Assembly (NCBI GenBank): GCA_964449985.1 | Contig: CAYVCG010000016.1 | Location: forward strand, 1 to 33,527 | From: CAYVCG01 sp964449985 | Lineage (GTDB): Bacteria; Bacillota; Clostridia; Lachnospirales; WRAX01 | Direction: 5' to 3' | DNA length: 33,527 nucleotides | In this document: positions 15,633 to 23,592 of the stretch, in pieces | How the letters are laid out: each line of letters opens with the position of its first letter | Numbering within the stretch: position 1 is the first letter of the stretch | Program-made: the position numbers and the translations under genes | Notes under the pieces: generated by a model | What the model saw: the letters and a program-made list of their open reading frames with translations, nothing else | Database searches by the model: none | What the model was told of the DNA's origin: nothing

Positions 15633-15980
15633 ATGGCTATGGTAACAATAAATGGTGTTGAACTTCCCGGAATGAGGGAATACAAGATAGATATTGAACC
15701 ATTAGGCAGCTTTGAACGCAATGCAAACGGGAAACTTGTCGGGGATTTAATAGATATTAAAACAAAAATAAGCTGTTCTTGGGAAATCTTAGAAGGTAAA
15801 TACGTAGACATGTTAATGAAAGCTGTTAAGCCTTTTTTTATTAAAGTTAAATACTTGGATATTGATGGTTCTTATAAAACCAAAGATATGTATACTTCCC
15901 CACAATCGGCAAGCCTTGCCCTAATGCGGAATAACAAAATGTGGTGGAAGTCTGTCAGCATTAACTTGATCGAGGTGTAA
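15633..15980 (+). CDS. Small tail protein next to tape measure (DUF6711-like)
   Basis: A 115-residue protein immediately after the tape measure gene. It begins with Val-Thr-Ile-Asn-Gly-Val-Glu-Leu-Pro and is rich in beta strands, with Tyr-Lys-Ile-Asp-Ile-Glu-Pro and a C-terminal Trp-Trp-Lys-Ser-Val-Ser-Ile-Asn-Leu. Size, position and opening motif resemble the DUF6711-type phage proteins, whose role is not settled but is likely at the tail tip. The family name is from memory of the pattern and should be treated as tentative. Confidence 0.6.
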   Translation: MAMVTINGVELPGMREYKIDIEPLGSFERNANGKLVGDLIDIKTKISCSWEILEGKYVDMLMKAVKPFFIKVKYLDIDGSYKTKDMYTSPQSASLALMRNNKMWWKSVSINLIEV

Positions 15981-15983
15981 TAT

Positions 15984-17771
15984 ATGCCATCACAACTATT
16001 TAAAGACAATATTTATAAGCTGGGGAGGCAAACAAAAGCGGAGGTCTCATTCTCACTTGTTGCGCCGGAAGCTAAAGAGTTGGCAACTATTACAAAGCCG
16101 CCTGAAAACTCTTTATCGCGCGGAACGCAGATTATAGACAATATTACAAACATGAGCACCAAAATAGCAACCTTCGAGCCAGATTATTGGAAGCTGGACG
16201 GCAGCTTTGTCCTTCCCTTAACACCATCCCAATCCAACATACAAGTAGGTTATTGGGGCAATGAATTATCCGGCGCAGACGGAGCTTTCAACAATATTCC
16301 GACAATTTCAATAACATTTTCACAGGTGCAGAATATTAGGCGGTTTGGGATAGCTTTTGACGAGCCAAGCAATAATTATTGCACAGACATCCAGTTCACA
16401 GTGTATAACAGCAGTAACGCAATAATTTATGATGAACGCATCGAAAATGATTCGCCCTATGCGCATTCAACATCGGGGGCTATGGGTGTATATCGCATAG
16501 TAATTAAACTTTACAAAACAAATATGCCCTATCGCTACTTGCGTATAAGTGAGCTGGATTTTGGTATTGTAATACGGTTTAATAACGATGATATCGTAAG
16601 CTTATCACTGACAATTGAGGGTGATCCGACAGGCCGGAGTTTCCCATATCCACAATTGTCACTTTCAATAGCCAATAACGAGCGGTTCGACCCTCTAGAC
16701 AGTGAAAGCTATGCCGGCTATTTATATGCAAGGCAGCCATTTGAATACCGGCATGGGCTTGTATTACCGGATGGTTCTGTTGAATGGGTTTATATGGGCG
16801 CTTATTATTTACAGGATAAAGACATTTCTGATGACAGAGTTAATTTTACATGCGTTGGCAAAACCTCTGTTATAGAGGAATTTACATTTTATAGTTCATC
16901 ATTGCAAGAGCTTACATTAGGCGCGTTTATTGAAAAAGTTTTAGACGAGTTGAAGTTTGATACATATATTGACGCTGTTCTATATAATTCTCCTGTTATA
17001 ACTGCTTACACAGGCAATATAAGTTATCGAAATGTGTTTGCGTTATTGAGCGAAATATCTTCATGCCTTGCTTTCGAGAACCAAGAAAACACGATTATAT
17101 TTAAAGACATATTATCAAACGGAACCGCAGTAGATATTCTGGATTATGATAATATTTTAACTCAGCCAAAAGTTAAACAAGAGCAGTACTATAACGGGAT
17201 AAACTTAACTGAATATGATATTTCGGTAGAACAAGGGCAACTTTCAAAAGTAACCGTTGATGTTTCTGGTTCAAAAGACATAGCAATATATTTTGATGGT
17301 CCACAGCAAGGTAATTCAACATATACAATTACAAGCGGATTTACGCTTGCGAATGTTAAGTATTACACCATGTATATGACAGCGAGGCTAACAGGGAATG
17401 GGAGTGCTACTATTACCGTTAGTGGCCAAAAAATAAATTTTGCAAGCTCTGAAACGTTTTATGCTGCGCCATGGCGCGACCCTTTAGAGCCGGAATATCC
17501 TTATAGCATCAATCTTCCTATGATGATAAAGACAAAAAACTATCCAGCATTTAGAGACTGGTTTTTGAACCGTAAATTTGACTTGCTGCAAAAAAGACTA
17601 TCATGTGAAATTGATTGGCTGGGCAATTTCGCCTTGCAAATAGGCAATACAGCGAATGTTCAAATCAATAAAAAAGGTAGCAGCCTTAACATGATTACAG
17701 CGCGACACTCGATAGACTTTAATGGCGGCGTTCTGCGAGGCGGTACAAAATTGGTAGGTGATACACCATGA
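15984..17771 (+). CDS. Tail tip / baseplate hub protein
   Basis: A 595-residue, beta-rich protein in the position of the tail-tip hub, after the tape measure and its small partner. The N-terminal 200 residues look like a galactose-binding or jelly-roll-type module. The middle (about 205-400) carries the strand-rich hub pattern with Ser-Leu-Ser-Leu-Thr-Ile-Glu-Gly-Asp-Pro, and residues 420-500 form another beta module with Val-Thr-Val-Asp-Val-Ser-Gly. No peptidase or lyase motif is seen. The hub connects the tail tube to the receptor-binding proteins that follow. The exact family is not recognised. Confidence 0.65.
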   Translation: MPSQLFKDNIYKLGRQTKAEVSFSLVAPEAKELATITKPPENSLSRGTQIIDNITNMSTKIATFEPDYWKLDGSFVLPLTPSQSNIQVGYWGNELSGADGAFNNIPTISITFSQVQNIRRFGIAFDEPSNNYCTDIQFTVYNSSNAIIYDERIENDSPYAHSTSGAMGVYRIVIKLYKTNMPYRYLRISELDFGIVIRFNNDDIVSLSLTIEGDPTGRSFPYPQLSLSIANNERFDPLDSESYAGYLYARQPFEYRHGLVLPDGSVEWVYMGAYYLQDKDISDDRVNFTCVGKTSVIEEFTFYSSSLQELTLGAFIEKVLDELKFDTYIDAVLYNSPVITAYTGNISYRNVFALLSEISSCLAFENQENTIIFKDILSNGTAVDILDYDNILTQPKVKQEQYYNGINLTEYDISVEQGQLSKVTVDVSGSKDIAIYFDGPQQGNSTYTITSGFTLANVKYYTMYMTARLTGNGSATITVSGQKINFASSETFYAAPWRDPLEPEYPYSINLPMMIKTKNYPAFRDWFLNRKFDLLQKRLSCEIDWLGNFALQIGNTANVQINKKGSSLNMITARHSIDFNGGVLRGGTKLVGDTP

Positions 17772-18187
17772 GAGTAACGGCAAATGATTATATGACAACG
17801 GATATAATAGACGAGGCTTACAGGGCGCAAGATGAATTGCGCCTTTTAATGCTGCAACTATTGAGCCGTATAGTCACATTAAGCACACCTGATACATCAA
17901 AAAAAGAACTTACTATCCCATTCCCTAACTTAATTAATACTATAGAGCGAAATATTGATGCGCTTTCAAGTGGCGGATACGCATCATCTGACATGGAACC
18001 TACTGTTGTTTGGCATGGAGAATTAAACGACTTGCGAAGATTAAGCTATCTCGATGTTAATCGGTGGTTTGAATCAATAGAAAAAATGACAGAGCTTGTT
18101 TACTCCATCAACTATCGTGGGTTAGTAACAGGCAAGTTTACAACAGGCAATAACCGCACAAGACAAGCAGTAAGGAGTGTGAATTAA
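17768..18187 (+). CDS. Hypothetical tail-tip protein
   Basis: A 139-residue protein overlapping the hub gene by 4 nt (ATGA) and the next by one base, so it belongs to the tail-tip operon. It is mostly helical, with Asp-Glu-Leu-Arg-Leu-Leu-Met-Leu-Gln-Leu-Leu and a Trp-Phe-Glu-Ser-Ile-Glu-Lys-Met helix near residue 100. Similar small helical proteins follow the hub in related prophages. The protein family is not recognised, and the role is presumed to be baseplate assembly or structure. Confidence 0.6.
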   Translation: MRVTANDYMTTDIIDEAYRAQDELRLLMLQLLSRIVTLSTPDTSKKELTIPFPNLINTIERNIDALSSGGYASSDMEPTVVWHGELNDLRRLSYLDVNRWFESIEKMTELVYSINYRGLVTGKFTTGNNRTRQAVRSVN

Positions 18188-18612
18188 TGGCAAGACCGAT
18201 TTTCCAGAACGAAATTTTGGGTGTTTATAATGGCACTAATGAACCGCAATACGATATAACGCATTCAGGTGGATTATTAAGTAATGCAAAGCTTATATTA
18301 AAAAACAATATTATGGTGACTGGCACACCGCAAAATGCTGATAATATGAACAATCTATTTGCATTTGATAATTTAGCGTCTATGCGAAATAATACGCGCA
18401 TTACTGTGTTTAATGCTGACGGCAGCATAACAGAAAATATAAAAGATACTGTTTCGGGCATCATAAACGCAAAACGAGTGACGACATTTTCAGGCAATAC
18501 AATTGTTGAAAAAATAACTGTTTATGATGATTCCGGCACTCTAATCCTTCGCAATACAACCACAACAACAACCCTCAACGCAGACGGAAGCATAACGGAG
18601 GTGATAGCATGA
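18187..18612 (+). CDS. Hypothetical baseplate or tail protein
   Basis: A 141-residue protein with AAGGAG upstream, start codon overlapping the previous stop. It has two copies of an Asn-Ala-Asp-Gly-Ser-Ile-Thr-Glu strand (about residues 75-82 and 130-138; the second reads Leu-Asn-Ala-Asp-Gly-Ser-Ile-Thr), which suggests a repeated beta hairpin unit. Thr-rich region near 120-130. Beta-rich composition and position suggest a structural part of the tail tip. No family recognised. Confidence 0.6.
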   Translation: MARPIFQNEILGVYNGTNEPQYDITHSGGLLSNAKLILKNNIMVTGTPQNADNMNNLFAFDNLASMRNNTRITVFNADGSITENIKDTVSGIINAKRVTTFSGNTIVEKITVYDDSGTLILRNTTTTTTLNADGSITEVIA

Positions 18613-19010
18613 TAGCTTTGCTTAAAAAATTCGTTAATAGTGCAATAGGCACAGCAGGGGTTAAGCCCTTGGATACAATGATAAGTGAAATAAAAAATAC
18701 AAACCTTATAAACTATGGCAGCGCAGTGAAAAGTGTTCAGAGGGGGGTTGCAGGCGGAAACACATCAAATAATCCCGGATATACAGCAATAACTATTTCG
18801 CCGTTAACATCGTCCAAATACACGCTAAATATCGTAGGAGCTTATGGAACATACAAGGCAAGCAGCGGGACAACCGTATACCCTGTAGTAACGGGGCGCG
18901 TTACTATTTCTGGTTCTACACTTTCAGTATATCCAACAGATACATCGCTTTTAGGATATACAACTTTGATATCAAATACTTTCACATGGGAAATAATTGA
19001 ATACTACTAA
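18609..19010 (+). CDS. Hypothetical tail fibre-associated protein
   Basis: A 133-residue protein overlapping the previous gene by 4 nt. A short helical start (residues 1-30) is followed by beta strands with Gly, Thr and Ser, including Gly-Val-Ala-Gly-Gly-Asn-Thr and a C-terminal Phe-Thr-Trp-Glu-Ile-Ile. The pattern is that of a small tail appendage protein with a strand-rich domain. It stands between baseplate and fibre genes. No known family is claimed. Confidence 0.6.
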   Translation: MIALLKKFVNSAIGTAGVKPLDTMISEIKNTNLINYGSAVKSVQRGVAGGNTSNNPGYTAITISPLTSSKYTLNIVGAYGTYKASSGTTVYPVVTGRVTISGSTLSVYPTDTSLLGYTTLISNTFTWEIIEYY

Positions 19011-19024
19011 GCGAGGTGAATTCA

Positions 19025-19216
19025 ATGGATTATTTATATGCGCAGCTTGATGAAAACAACGTTTGCGTGGGGTTATCCCAGCTATCAGGAGAGGTTATTA
19101 GACCTAACATGATACGACTTAATGAAAATGAATTTATAAACGGAGATTTATTTGGCAAACAATACGTAAATGGCGAATGGTTAACAATTGACATGCCTGA
19201 CGAAAGCGAGGGCTAA
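19025..19216 (+). CDS. Small tail fibre-linked protein
   Basis: ATG 19025 is preferred over GTG 19016, because the GAGGTGA at 19013-19019 would overlap the GTG; the product has 63 residues. The sequence resembles small phage proteins with a Tyr-Ala-Gln-Leu-Asp-Glu-Asn start, a Val-Gly-Leu-Ser-Gln-Leu-Ser-Gly strand and a Tyr-Val-Asn-Gly-Glu-Trp turn, often found next to fibre genes and sometimes fused to them. Probably a structural or assembly protein; unknown function. Confidence 0.6.
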   Translation: MDYLYAQLDENNVCVGLSQLSGEVIRPNMIRLNENEFINGDLFGKQYVNGEWLTIDMPDESEG

Positions 19217-19218
19217 CC

Positions 19219-20493
19219 ATGCAAAAACCCTACACAATAACCCTTGACCTATATTCAACCGGCAGCAAATCAACAGCGGTAAACTACGTAGTATCCGACA
19301 GCGAAACAATGCCGCTATACATAACCCTCACTGAGAAGGGAAAGGCGTTCGTCATTCCGCAAAACGCTCAAATTGAGCTTAATTTCAGAAACACCAAAGG
19401 CGATACATTCCCACGCTATGGTGCAATTGAGGACTACGAAACCGGCAGAATCATGTACGAAATCGACAGCGCAGATATAGCAATAGCCGGGCAGATGACC
19501 GCCACAGTATCGCTTGTATATGGTGGCCAGCGGCTTACATGGCCATGCTTTATGTTTAATGTCACTCGTTCTTTGGCAGGGGGAGCAACGCCGCCAGAAG
19601 CAGAAGCACCATGGTTTACGCAGATTATGGAGCAACTAAGCATTATTAACGAACGGCTGGACGAGATTGAAGCCAGTGGCGGTGGCGGTTCTGGTGAGGG
19701 TGGCACAACGTATCACGATAAACTTAAAAACCTTGCCTTTGCAGTGTCCGGGCATACTGGCTTTGCGAGTGCGGTACAGATAACAGCGATAAATAGCGAG
19801 ATAACGGCGATTAATAGCCGGATAAACGCTCTTGTGTTAAACGATGCAGCTTTGGCCGAAGAAATTCTAGCGTTGCAGGAAAGTATTAATAATATACAGC
19901 TGATTCCGGGGCCGCAAGGCCCGCAAGGTATTCAAGGGGTTCAGGGGCCTAAAGGCGAAACGGGAACGCAGGGAGCTAAAGGGGATACTGGTGGACAAGG
20001 CATTCCTGGAATACCGGGGCAGAATGGCAATGATGGCTTTTCTCCTGTAATTGCTGTTAAAACACAAACCCCAACTGAATATGTTCTAAGTATAACTGAT
20101 AAAAACGGCTCATTTGACACTCCAAATTTACAAGGTCAAGATAAAAGCGGCGAGGGTGGCGCTGCGGTTAATAGCGTAAATGAAAAGACTGGTGATGTTT
20201 TATTAACTGCAAATGATATCAAATTAAACGATGGCACAACTTTGCAAGATGAAGTTTTTCAATTATTACAAGCTGATAACGCTATTATAATGTCGGTTAA
20301 TGCTCTTGCGGCTGATAAAGCTGATAAAGCAACTGTAGAGCAGCTTCAAATCACAAAATCGGATGCTAGTTATGTCGATGAGCAACTTAATGCAAAAGTT
20401 AATAAATCTGATATTTGGCGGGGAACACAATCGGAATACGATGCCTTAACAGCCGAGCAACAAAACGCTATTTTATTGGCGGTGATTGTATGA
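19219..20493 (+). CDS. BppU-like baseplate protein with collagen-like stalk
   Basis: A 424-residue modular protein. Residues 1 to about 120 match the BppU-like N-terminal Ig fold (Ala-Val-Asn-Tyr-Val-Val-Ser-Asp-Ser-Glu-Thr then Ala-Thr-Val-Ser-Leu-Val-Tyr). Next come a short coiled coil (130-155), a Gly/Ser linker, helices, and 14 Gly-x-y triplets at about 231-273 that would form a collagen-like trimer. The C-terminal third has Ser-Val-Asn-Glu-Lys-Thr-Gly-Asp-Val, further coiled coil, and a Trp-Arg-Gly-Thr-Gln-Ser-Glu-Tyr-Asp tail motif seen in many fibre proteins. It probably links the baseplate to the adhesin encoded next, with which it overlaps by 4 nt. Confidence 0.85.
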   Translation: MQKPYTITLDLYSTGSKSTAVNYVVSDSETMPLYITLTEKGKAFVIPQNAQIELNFRNTKGDTFPRYGAIEDYETGRIMYEIDSADIAIAGQMTATVSLVYGGQRLTWPCFMFNVTRSLAGGATPPEAEAPWFTQIMEQLSIINERLDEIEASGGGGSGEGGTTYHDKLKNLAFAVSGHTGFASAVQITAINSEITAINSRINALVLNDAALAEEILALQESINNIQLIPGPQGPQGIQGVQGPKGETGTQGAKGDTGGQGIPGIPGQNGNDGFSPVIAVKTQTPTEYVLSITDKNGSFDTPNLQGQDKSGEGGAAVNSVNEKTGDVLLTANDIKLNDGTTLQDEVFQLLQADNAIIMSVNALAADKADKATVEQLQITKSDASYVDEQLNAKVNKSDIWRGTQSEYDALTAEQQNAILLAVIV

Positions 20494-21320
20494 TTAAGTC
20501 ATTCGGCTCAGATATAGCGGGTTTAAAATCTTTTGGGGCTGATGTGCAACGTGTATATTCTAATGGCGCATTAGCTTGGGAAAAGCAAGCAGAGCCAATA
20601 AAAAGCTGGGCTTTGGTCAGTTCTGGCACGGCGTATATTAATTCCGGTCAGCCGCCTAGTTACTATACGCGTATTGAAACCAAGTATCAATATTCTGGTA
20701 AAACTATCGTAGATACAGGCTTTGGCTTTCTATTTGGGGCGAGACAAAGTGCATCAGCAAATATATTTTGTTTTCTCCAGTATGGAGCTACAGCCGGTAC
20801 ACCAAACCAAGCGTTTCCCGGATTTAGCAATAACAATACATTGGTTGTCATAGCAGATCCTTTGCAAAGACATACTATGGCAATGGGTTCAGGCGGCTGC
20901 TATCTTGATGGCAATTTAATCAAGACATTCACCAATGCGCCTGTGTTTTCTTATGCTCAACCGATGTATATTTTAGCGTTAAATCAAGGAGGAACGCCAG
21001 AAGGTCGCCGAGCTATTGCCGAAATGGAATATTTTAAAATTTATGAAAACAACGTGCTTGTGCGTGATTTTATTCCTGTGCCGCAAGGCGATACAACTTA
21101 TTCGGCGACTCCTGCGCCGTCTAACTGCATGTGGGATGCGGTTACGAAACAGTATTTTGGAAGTATTGGCGCAGGGCAATTTGGCATTGTTGAAGTGACA
21201 GGAACGACACCGCTTATGATGTCGGCGTTGTCGATGCTTGATATTGGCGTGAGCGATGGCGAAATTGCAACGGAACAGGATTTGAAAGATACTTTGGAAT
21301 ATTTGGGGGTAGCTTTATGA
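20490..21320 (+). CDS. LamG/concanavalin-like tail adhesin (probable receptor-binding protein)
   Basis: Start at ATG 20490 in an ATGA overlap with the fibre gene; 276 residues. Residues about 30-235 look like a concanavalin/LamG-type sandwich: Tyr-Tyr-Thr-Arg-Ile-Glu-Thr-Lys, Gly-Phe-Leu-Phe-Gly-Ala-Arg, and Met-Glu-Tyr-Phe-Lys-Ile-Tyr-Glu-Asn followed by Val-Arg-Asp-Phe-Ile-Pro-Val. The last pattern with Cys-Met-Trp-Asp and Gln-Tyr-Phe-Gly is common in adhesins of clostridial phages. The protein likely contacts a surface glycan or protein of the host. The N-terminal 25 residues may anchor it to the BppU-like protein. Confidence 0.8.
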   Translation: MIKSFGSDIAGLKSFGADVQRVYSNGALAWEKQAEPIKSWALVSSGTAYINSGQPPSYYTRIETKYQYSGKTIVDTGFGFLFGARQSASANIFCFLQYGATAGTPNQAFPGFSNNNTLVVIADPLQRHTMAMGSGGCYLDGNLIKTFTNAPVFSYAQPMYILALNQGGTPEGRRAIAEMEYFKIYENNVLVRDFIPVPQGDTTYSATPAPSNCMWDAVTKQYFGSIGAGQFGIVEVTGTTPLMMSALSMLDIGVSDGEIATEQDLKDTLEYLGVAL

Positions 21321-21745
21321 TTTTAGAACAAGCATTTGAACGTAAACGGCAGATTCAGGATATAACTGCACGTGCTAATTTATCCGGGCAAAACCAGTTG
21401 ATACTTGACGTGCCAGCGGATTTCGCGCCAGAATGGCAGCCGGATAAGGATTATACAGCGGGTAAATTATTGAGCTACAATGGCGTTAAATATCTCGTTA
21501 TTCAGGCTGTCCGCTCATTATTGGTTTACCCGCCCGATATGTCGGGTGGAGCGATGGCGGCGATATACAAGCCGTATCAAGGGGGGTACGGCTATGAATG
21601 GCTGGCTTATGAATATACGGAGGTTGGATTTACAAGGTTTTGGAACGGCAAGCTTTATGAATGCATTAGCCCGCCGAATGCTAATAATTTCCCGCCTGAT
21701 ACTGTGGGCGTTTTGGGTGTACTTTGGAAAGAAAAAATAAACTAA
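21317..21745 (+). CDS. Tail protein with carbohydrate-binding-like module
   Basis: A 142-residue protein overlapping the adhesin gene by 4 nt. It has Trp-Gln-Pro-Asp-Lys-Asp-Tyr-Thr-Ala-Gly-Lys-Leu then Tyr-Asn-Gly-Val-Lys-Tyr, the arrangement of CBM5/12 (chitin-binding type 3) modules, near residues 39-62. A second similar strand group (Phe-Trp-Asn-Gly-Lys-Leu-Tyr-Glu-Cys) lies near residue 112. The N-terminus (residues 1-35) carries a short helix of the kind in phage XkdX-neighbour proteins. Likely part of host recognition, with the adhesin as partner. Confidence 0.7.
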   Translation: MILEQAFERKRQIQDITARANLSGQNQLILDVPADFAPEWQPDKDYTAGKLLSYNGVKYLVIQAVRSLLVYPPDMSGGAMAAIYKPYQGGYGYEWLAYEYTEVGFTRFWNGKLYECISPPNANNFPPDTVGVLGVLWKEKIN

Positions 21746-21759
21746 TGGAGGTTTTATTT

Positions 21760-22062
21760 ATGGATAAGTTTTTTGGAATCATGGTAATGGCAATAATTTT
21801 AGAAGGTTTTATAGCTTATTTCAAGATGTTTTTTGACAGCGATAGGAAGGTTCAGTGGCAATGTTTAATGGCAATTGCTGTAGGCGTATTTATGGGTATT
21901 GCGTATAATCTGGATTTACTGGCGGCGTTTGGGATATCGACCGCATTGCCGTATGTTGGATGTGCTTTGACAGGGATTTTGATTTCTAGGGGAAGTAATT
22001 ATATAGCGGATTTGGTAAAGATTATTACTAATTTAAATCAGGGGTTTAAGAAGGAGAGTTAA
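21760..22062 (+). CDS. Holin candidate
   Basis: ATG 21760 is chosen because of the GGAGG ten bases upstream; an in-frame ATG at 21724 lies inside the previous gene. The 100-residue product has two or three hydrophobic segments: residues about 5-25, 37-60 and 65-85. The charged tail Asn-Leu-Asn-Gln-Gly-Phe-Lys-Lys-Glu-Ser is typical of holins. It lies between the tail genes and the amidase gene, the usual lysis module. Family not certain; the call is by size, topology and place. Its stop overlaps the end of the reverse-strand regulator gene by 4 nt. Confidence 0.7.
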   Translation: MDKFFGIMVMAIILEGFIAYFKMFFDSDRKVQWQCLMAIAVGVFMGIAYNLDLLAAFGISTALPYVGCALTGILISRGSNYIADLVKIITNLNQGFKKES

Positions 22063-22256
22063 TCCCCCTCTTGGCCGTCCCTCTCCATTTTTTCATTAAT
22101 TGCCTTAATAATGAATGCTGTAAGACTTTCGCCCTGTGATTCGGCAAATTCTTGATATTCAGCCTTTTTGCCTTTTTTTACTCTGAATCTTATTTCGTCA
22201 AGATTCTCCCTCATGTATTTCATGGTTGCCTTTTGTTGTGCTTTACTGGTTGCCAT
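22059..22256 (-). CDS. Ribbon-helix-helix repressor (Arc/CopG-like)
   Basis: A 65-residue reverse-strand protein starting at the ATG whose first base is 22256, with AAAGGGG eight bases before it. The strand Ile-Arg-Phe-Arg-Val-Lys (21-27), the following helix with Glu-Tyr-Gln-Glu-Phe-Ala and the second helix Ser-Leu-Thr-Ala-Phe-Ile-Ile-Lys-Ala form a classical ribbon-helix-helix fold, which binds DNA as a dimer of dimers. It is the only phage gene read on the minus strand, so it may be expressed in the lysogen. Three operator-like palindromes lie just upstream. It could be a repressor or an antitoxin without a clear toxin. Confidence 0.85.
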   Translation of the reverse strand: MATSKAQQKATMKYMRENLDEIRFRVKKGKKAEYQEFAESQGESLTAFIIKAINEKMERDGQEGD

Positions 22257-22277
22257 TATCAACACCCCTTTAATTCA

Positions 22278-22310
22278 ATTATAGCATGAGCGTTATATAG
22301 TTATCTATAT
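22278..22310 (-). promoter_or_regulatory. Minus-strand promoter with operator copy 1
   Basis: Reading the minus strand, TATAAT lies at 22283-22278 with an upstream TG, an extended minus-10. No good minus-35 is visible. The operator ATATAGTTATCTATAT at 22295-22310 covers the minus-35 region, so the ribbon-helix-helix protein would repress its own gene. Confidence 0.55.
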
Positions 22311-22376
22311 GCAGTTTTGCTATAGTTAGCTATATAAGTTTGTATATTTTGTCAATTGATATATAGGTAGCTATAT
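22295..22376. repeat. Three operator palindromes ATATAG-N4-CTATAT
   Basis: Copies at 22295-22310 (ATATAGTTATCTATAT), 22320-22335 (CTATAGTTAGCTATAT) and 22361-22376 (ATATAGGTAGCTATAT). They differ mainly in the 4-nt spacer. Their starts are 25 and 41 bp apart. The first overlaps the minus-strand promoter, and the third lies inside the forward promoter. Such sites are typical for ribbon-helix-helix repressors acting on a divergent pair of promoters. Confidence 0.8.
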
Positions 22377-22384
22377 ATTATAAT
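22356..22384 (+). promoter_or_regulatory. Forward promoter with operator between minus-35 and minus-10
   Basis: TTGATA at 22356-22361 and TATAAT at 22379-22384 are separated by 17 bp, a good sigma-A promoter. The third ATATAG-N4-CTATAT palindrome lies exactly in the spacer, so its binding protein would block RNA polymerase. The promoter faces the coiled-coil gene that starts at 22420. Confidence 0.75.
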
Positions 22385-22419
22385 TAACTTATCAAATCAA
22401 ATGAGAGGGGTAACCGATT

Positions 22420-22884
22420 ATGATGCATGAAGAATTTATTCGTTTATCGAAAGTAGAAGTAACTGCTAAATTTTATAGAGAAAGTATTGAACCTAAATAC
22501 CTTGAAATGGATATTGACAAAGAAGGGTTCGTTGAACAGTGGTTAAAAGACAATAAGGCAAACATCGTAAAAGCACACGCCTTTGATATTGACCGCGCAA
22601 CACGGGAATTGGCGTTAGCAGATTGCAAGGCCGCTGAACTGGGCGAAGCAAAAGTTGAAATCAAACGTTTACAGAATCAAGCTGAAACCTTTGAAACTAA
22701 ATTTAAAGCCGCAAATAGCAGTTGGCAAGAAGCAAAGCATATGGTTGAAGTTTGGAAAGCTGATTGTTTTGAAGCAATGAAACAAGCGGAGCAAGTTGAA
22801 CTGTTGCAAGCACGAATAAGCGAACTTGAAAATGAAGTTATCAGGTTAAAAGCGCGTTTGTTTGATATGTTGGAACAACGATAA
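22420..22884 (+). CDS. Coiled-coil phage protein under RHH control
   Basis: A 154-residue protein with AGAGGGG nine bases before the ATG. The first 55 residues are mixed; the rest is a long coiled coil (about residues 60-150) rich in Glu, Lys and Ala with heptad spacing, for example Glu-Leu-Leu-Gln-Ala-Arg-Ile-Ser-Glu-Leu-Glu-Asn-Glu. It has its own promoter with an operator and its own terminator, so it is a single-gene unit, unlike its neighbours in the late operon. It may be silent or active in the lysogen depending on the ribbon-helix-helix protein. No family recognised. Confidence 0.65.
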   Translation: MMHEEFIRLSKVEVTAKFYRESIEPKYLEMDIDKEGFVEQWLKDNKANIVKAHAFDIDRATRELALADCKAAELGEAKVEIKRLQNQAETFETKFKAANSSWQEAKHMVEVWKADCFEAMKQAEQVELLQARISELENEVIRLKARLFDMLEQR

Positions 22885-22895
22885 AGTAAAATCAA

Positions 22896-22916
22896 GCCGC
22901 CTAACGGCGGTTTTTT
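22896..22916 (+). terminator. Rho-independent terminator
   Basis: CCGCC (22897-22901) and GGCGG (22906-22910) form a 5-bp GC-only stem with a TAAC loop, followed by six T residues at 22911-22916. It closes the coiled-coil gene just before the amidase gene. Confidence 0.85.
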
Positions 22917-22941
22917 CATGCAAAGAAAGCAGGTGAACACA

Positions 22942-23586
22942 ATGCAAATCCAACAAAACCACTTAACCCCAAACCCATACAGCAGACAGCAAAGCTCCAT
23001 GAAAATGGTCAAGGGGATAGTTGTTCATTACGTGGGCAATGCCGGCACTCCGGGAATTAACAACAGAAACTATTTTGAGAGCCTAAAAGATAAAAAAACC
23101 ATTTTTGCCAGCAGCCATTACATAATAGGCTTACAAGGCGAAATAATCCAATGCGTACCCGAAAACGAGGTTGCATACCACGCCAATAACGCCAACTCAA
23201 CGCACCTTGGTATTGAATGCTGCCATCCTGACGCATCGGGCAAGTTTAACGACAAAACCTACGCCAGTCTGATTGCGCTATGCGTTGATATTTGCAAGAG
23301 GTACAATCTGGATCCGCGCACGGCCGTTATACGGCATTATGACGTGACAGGAAAGACTTGCCCTCTTTATTACGTCAAAAACCCCATTGAATGGTCTGTT
23401 TTAAAGGCTAGGGTTTATGATGCGGTAATGGCTCAGAAAACGGCTTCTACGCCTGAAAAACTAAGTAAATACGTACAGATGGATTATCCGTACTGGGATG
23501 ACGTTATCGCGGGAAAAAAGCCGGCTAATCCGGAGTATGTTAGGATTTTGTTTGAAAGATTTTTAGCGTTTTGTGAAAGAGGGTGA
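22942..23586 (+). CDS. Endolysin, N-acetylmuramoyl-L-alanine amidase (Amidase_2)
   Basis: ATG 22942 is favoured: AGGTG lies six bases before it, while the in-frame ATG at 22918 directly follows the terminator T-run. The 214-residue enzyme has the Amidase_2 zinc ligands His29 (Val-Val-His-Tyr-Val-Gly), His132 (Arg-His-Tyr-Asp-Val-Thr-Gly-Lys) and Cys140 (Thr-Cys-Pro), with Ala-Tyr-His-Ala and Gly-Ile-Glu-Cys strands between. It cuts the bond between MurNAc and L-Ala of the host wall. The C-terminal 50 residues (about 160-214) may hold a small wall-binding part ending in Arg-Phe-Leu-Ala-Phe-Cys. No signal peptide, so a holin is needed for export. Confidence 0.92.
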   Translation: MQIQQNHLTPNPYSRQQSSMKMVKGIVVHYVGNAGTPGINNRNYFESLKDKKTIFASSHYIIGLQGEIIQCVPENEVAYHANNANSTHLGIECCHPDASGKFNDKTYASLIALCVDICKRYNLDPRTAVIRHYDVTGKTCPLYYVKNPIEWSVLKARVYDAVMAQKTASTPEKLSKYVQMDYPYWDDVIAGKKPANPEYVRILFERFLAFCERG

Positions 23587-23592
23587 GTTGGG

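Noticed and set aside
19909..20040. Possible short tandem repeats in the fibre gene as a CRISPR-like or diversity-generating element
   Set aside because: They are Gly-x-y codons of a collagen-like stalk; no spacers, reverse transcriptase or template repeat are present in the window.
22918..22941. Upstream ATG for the amidase gene
   Set aside because: It directly follows the terminator T-run and has no ribosome site; ATG 22942 has AGGTG at a good distance.
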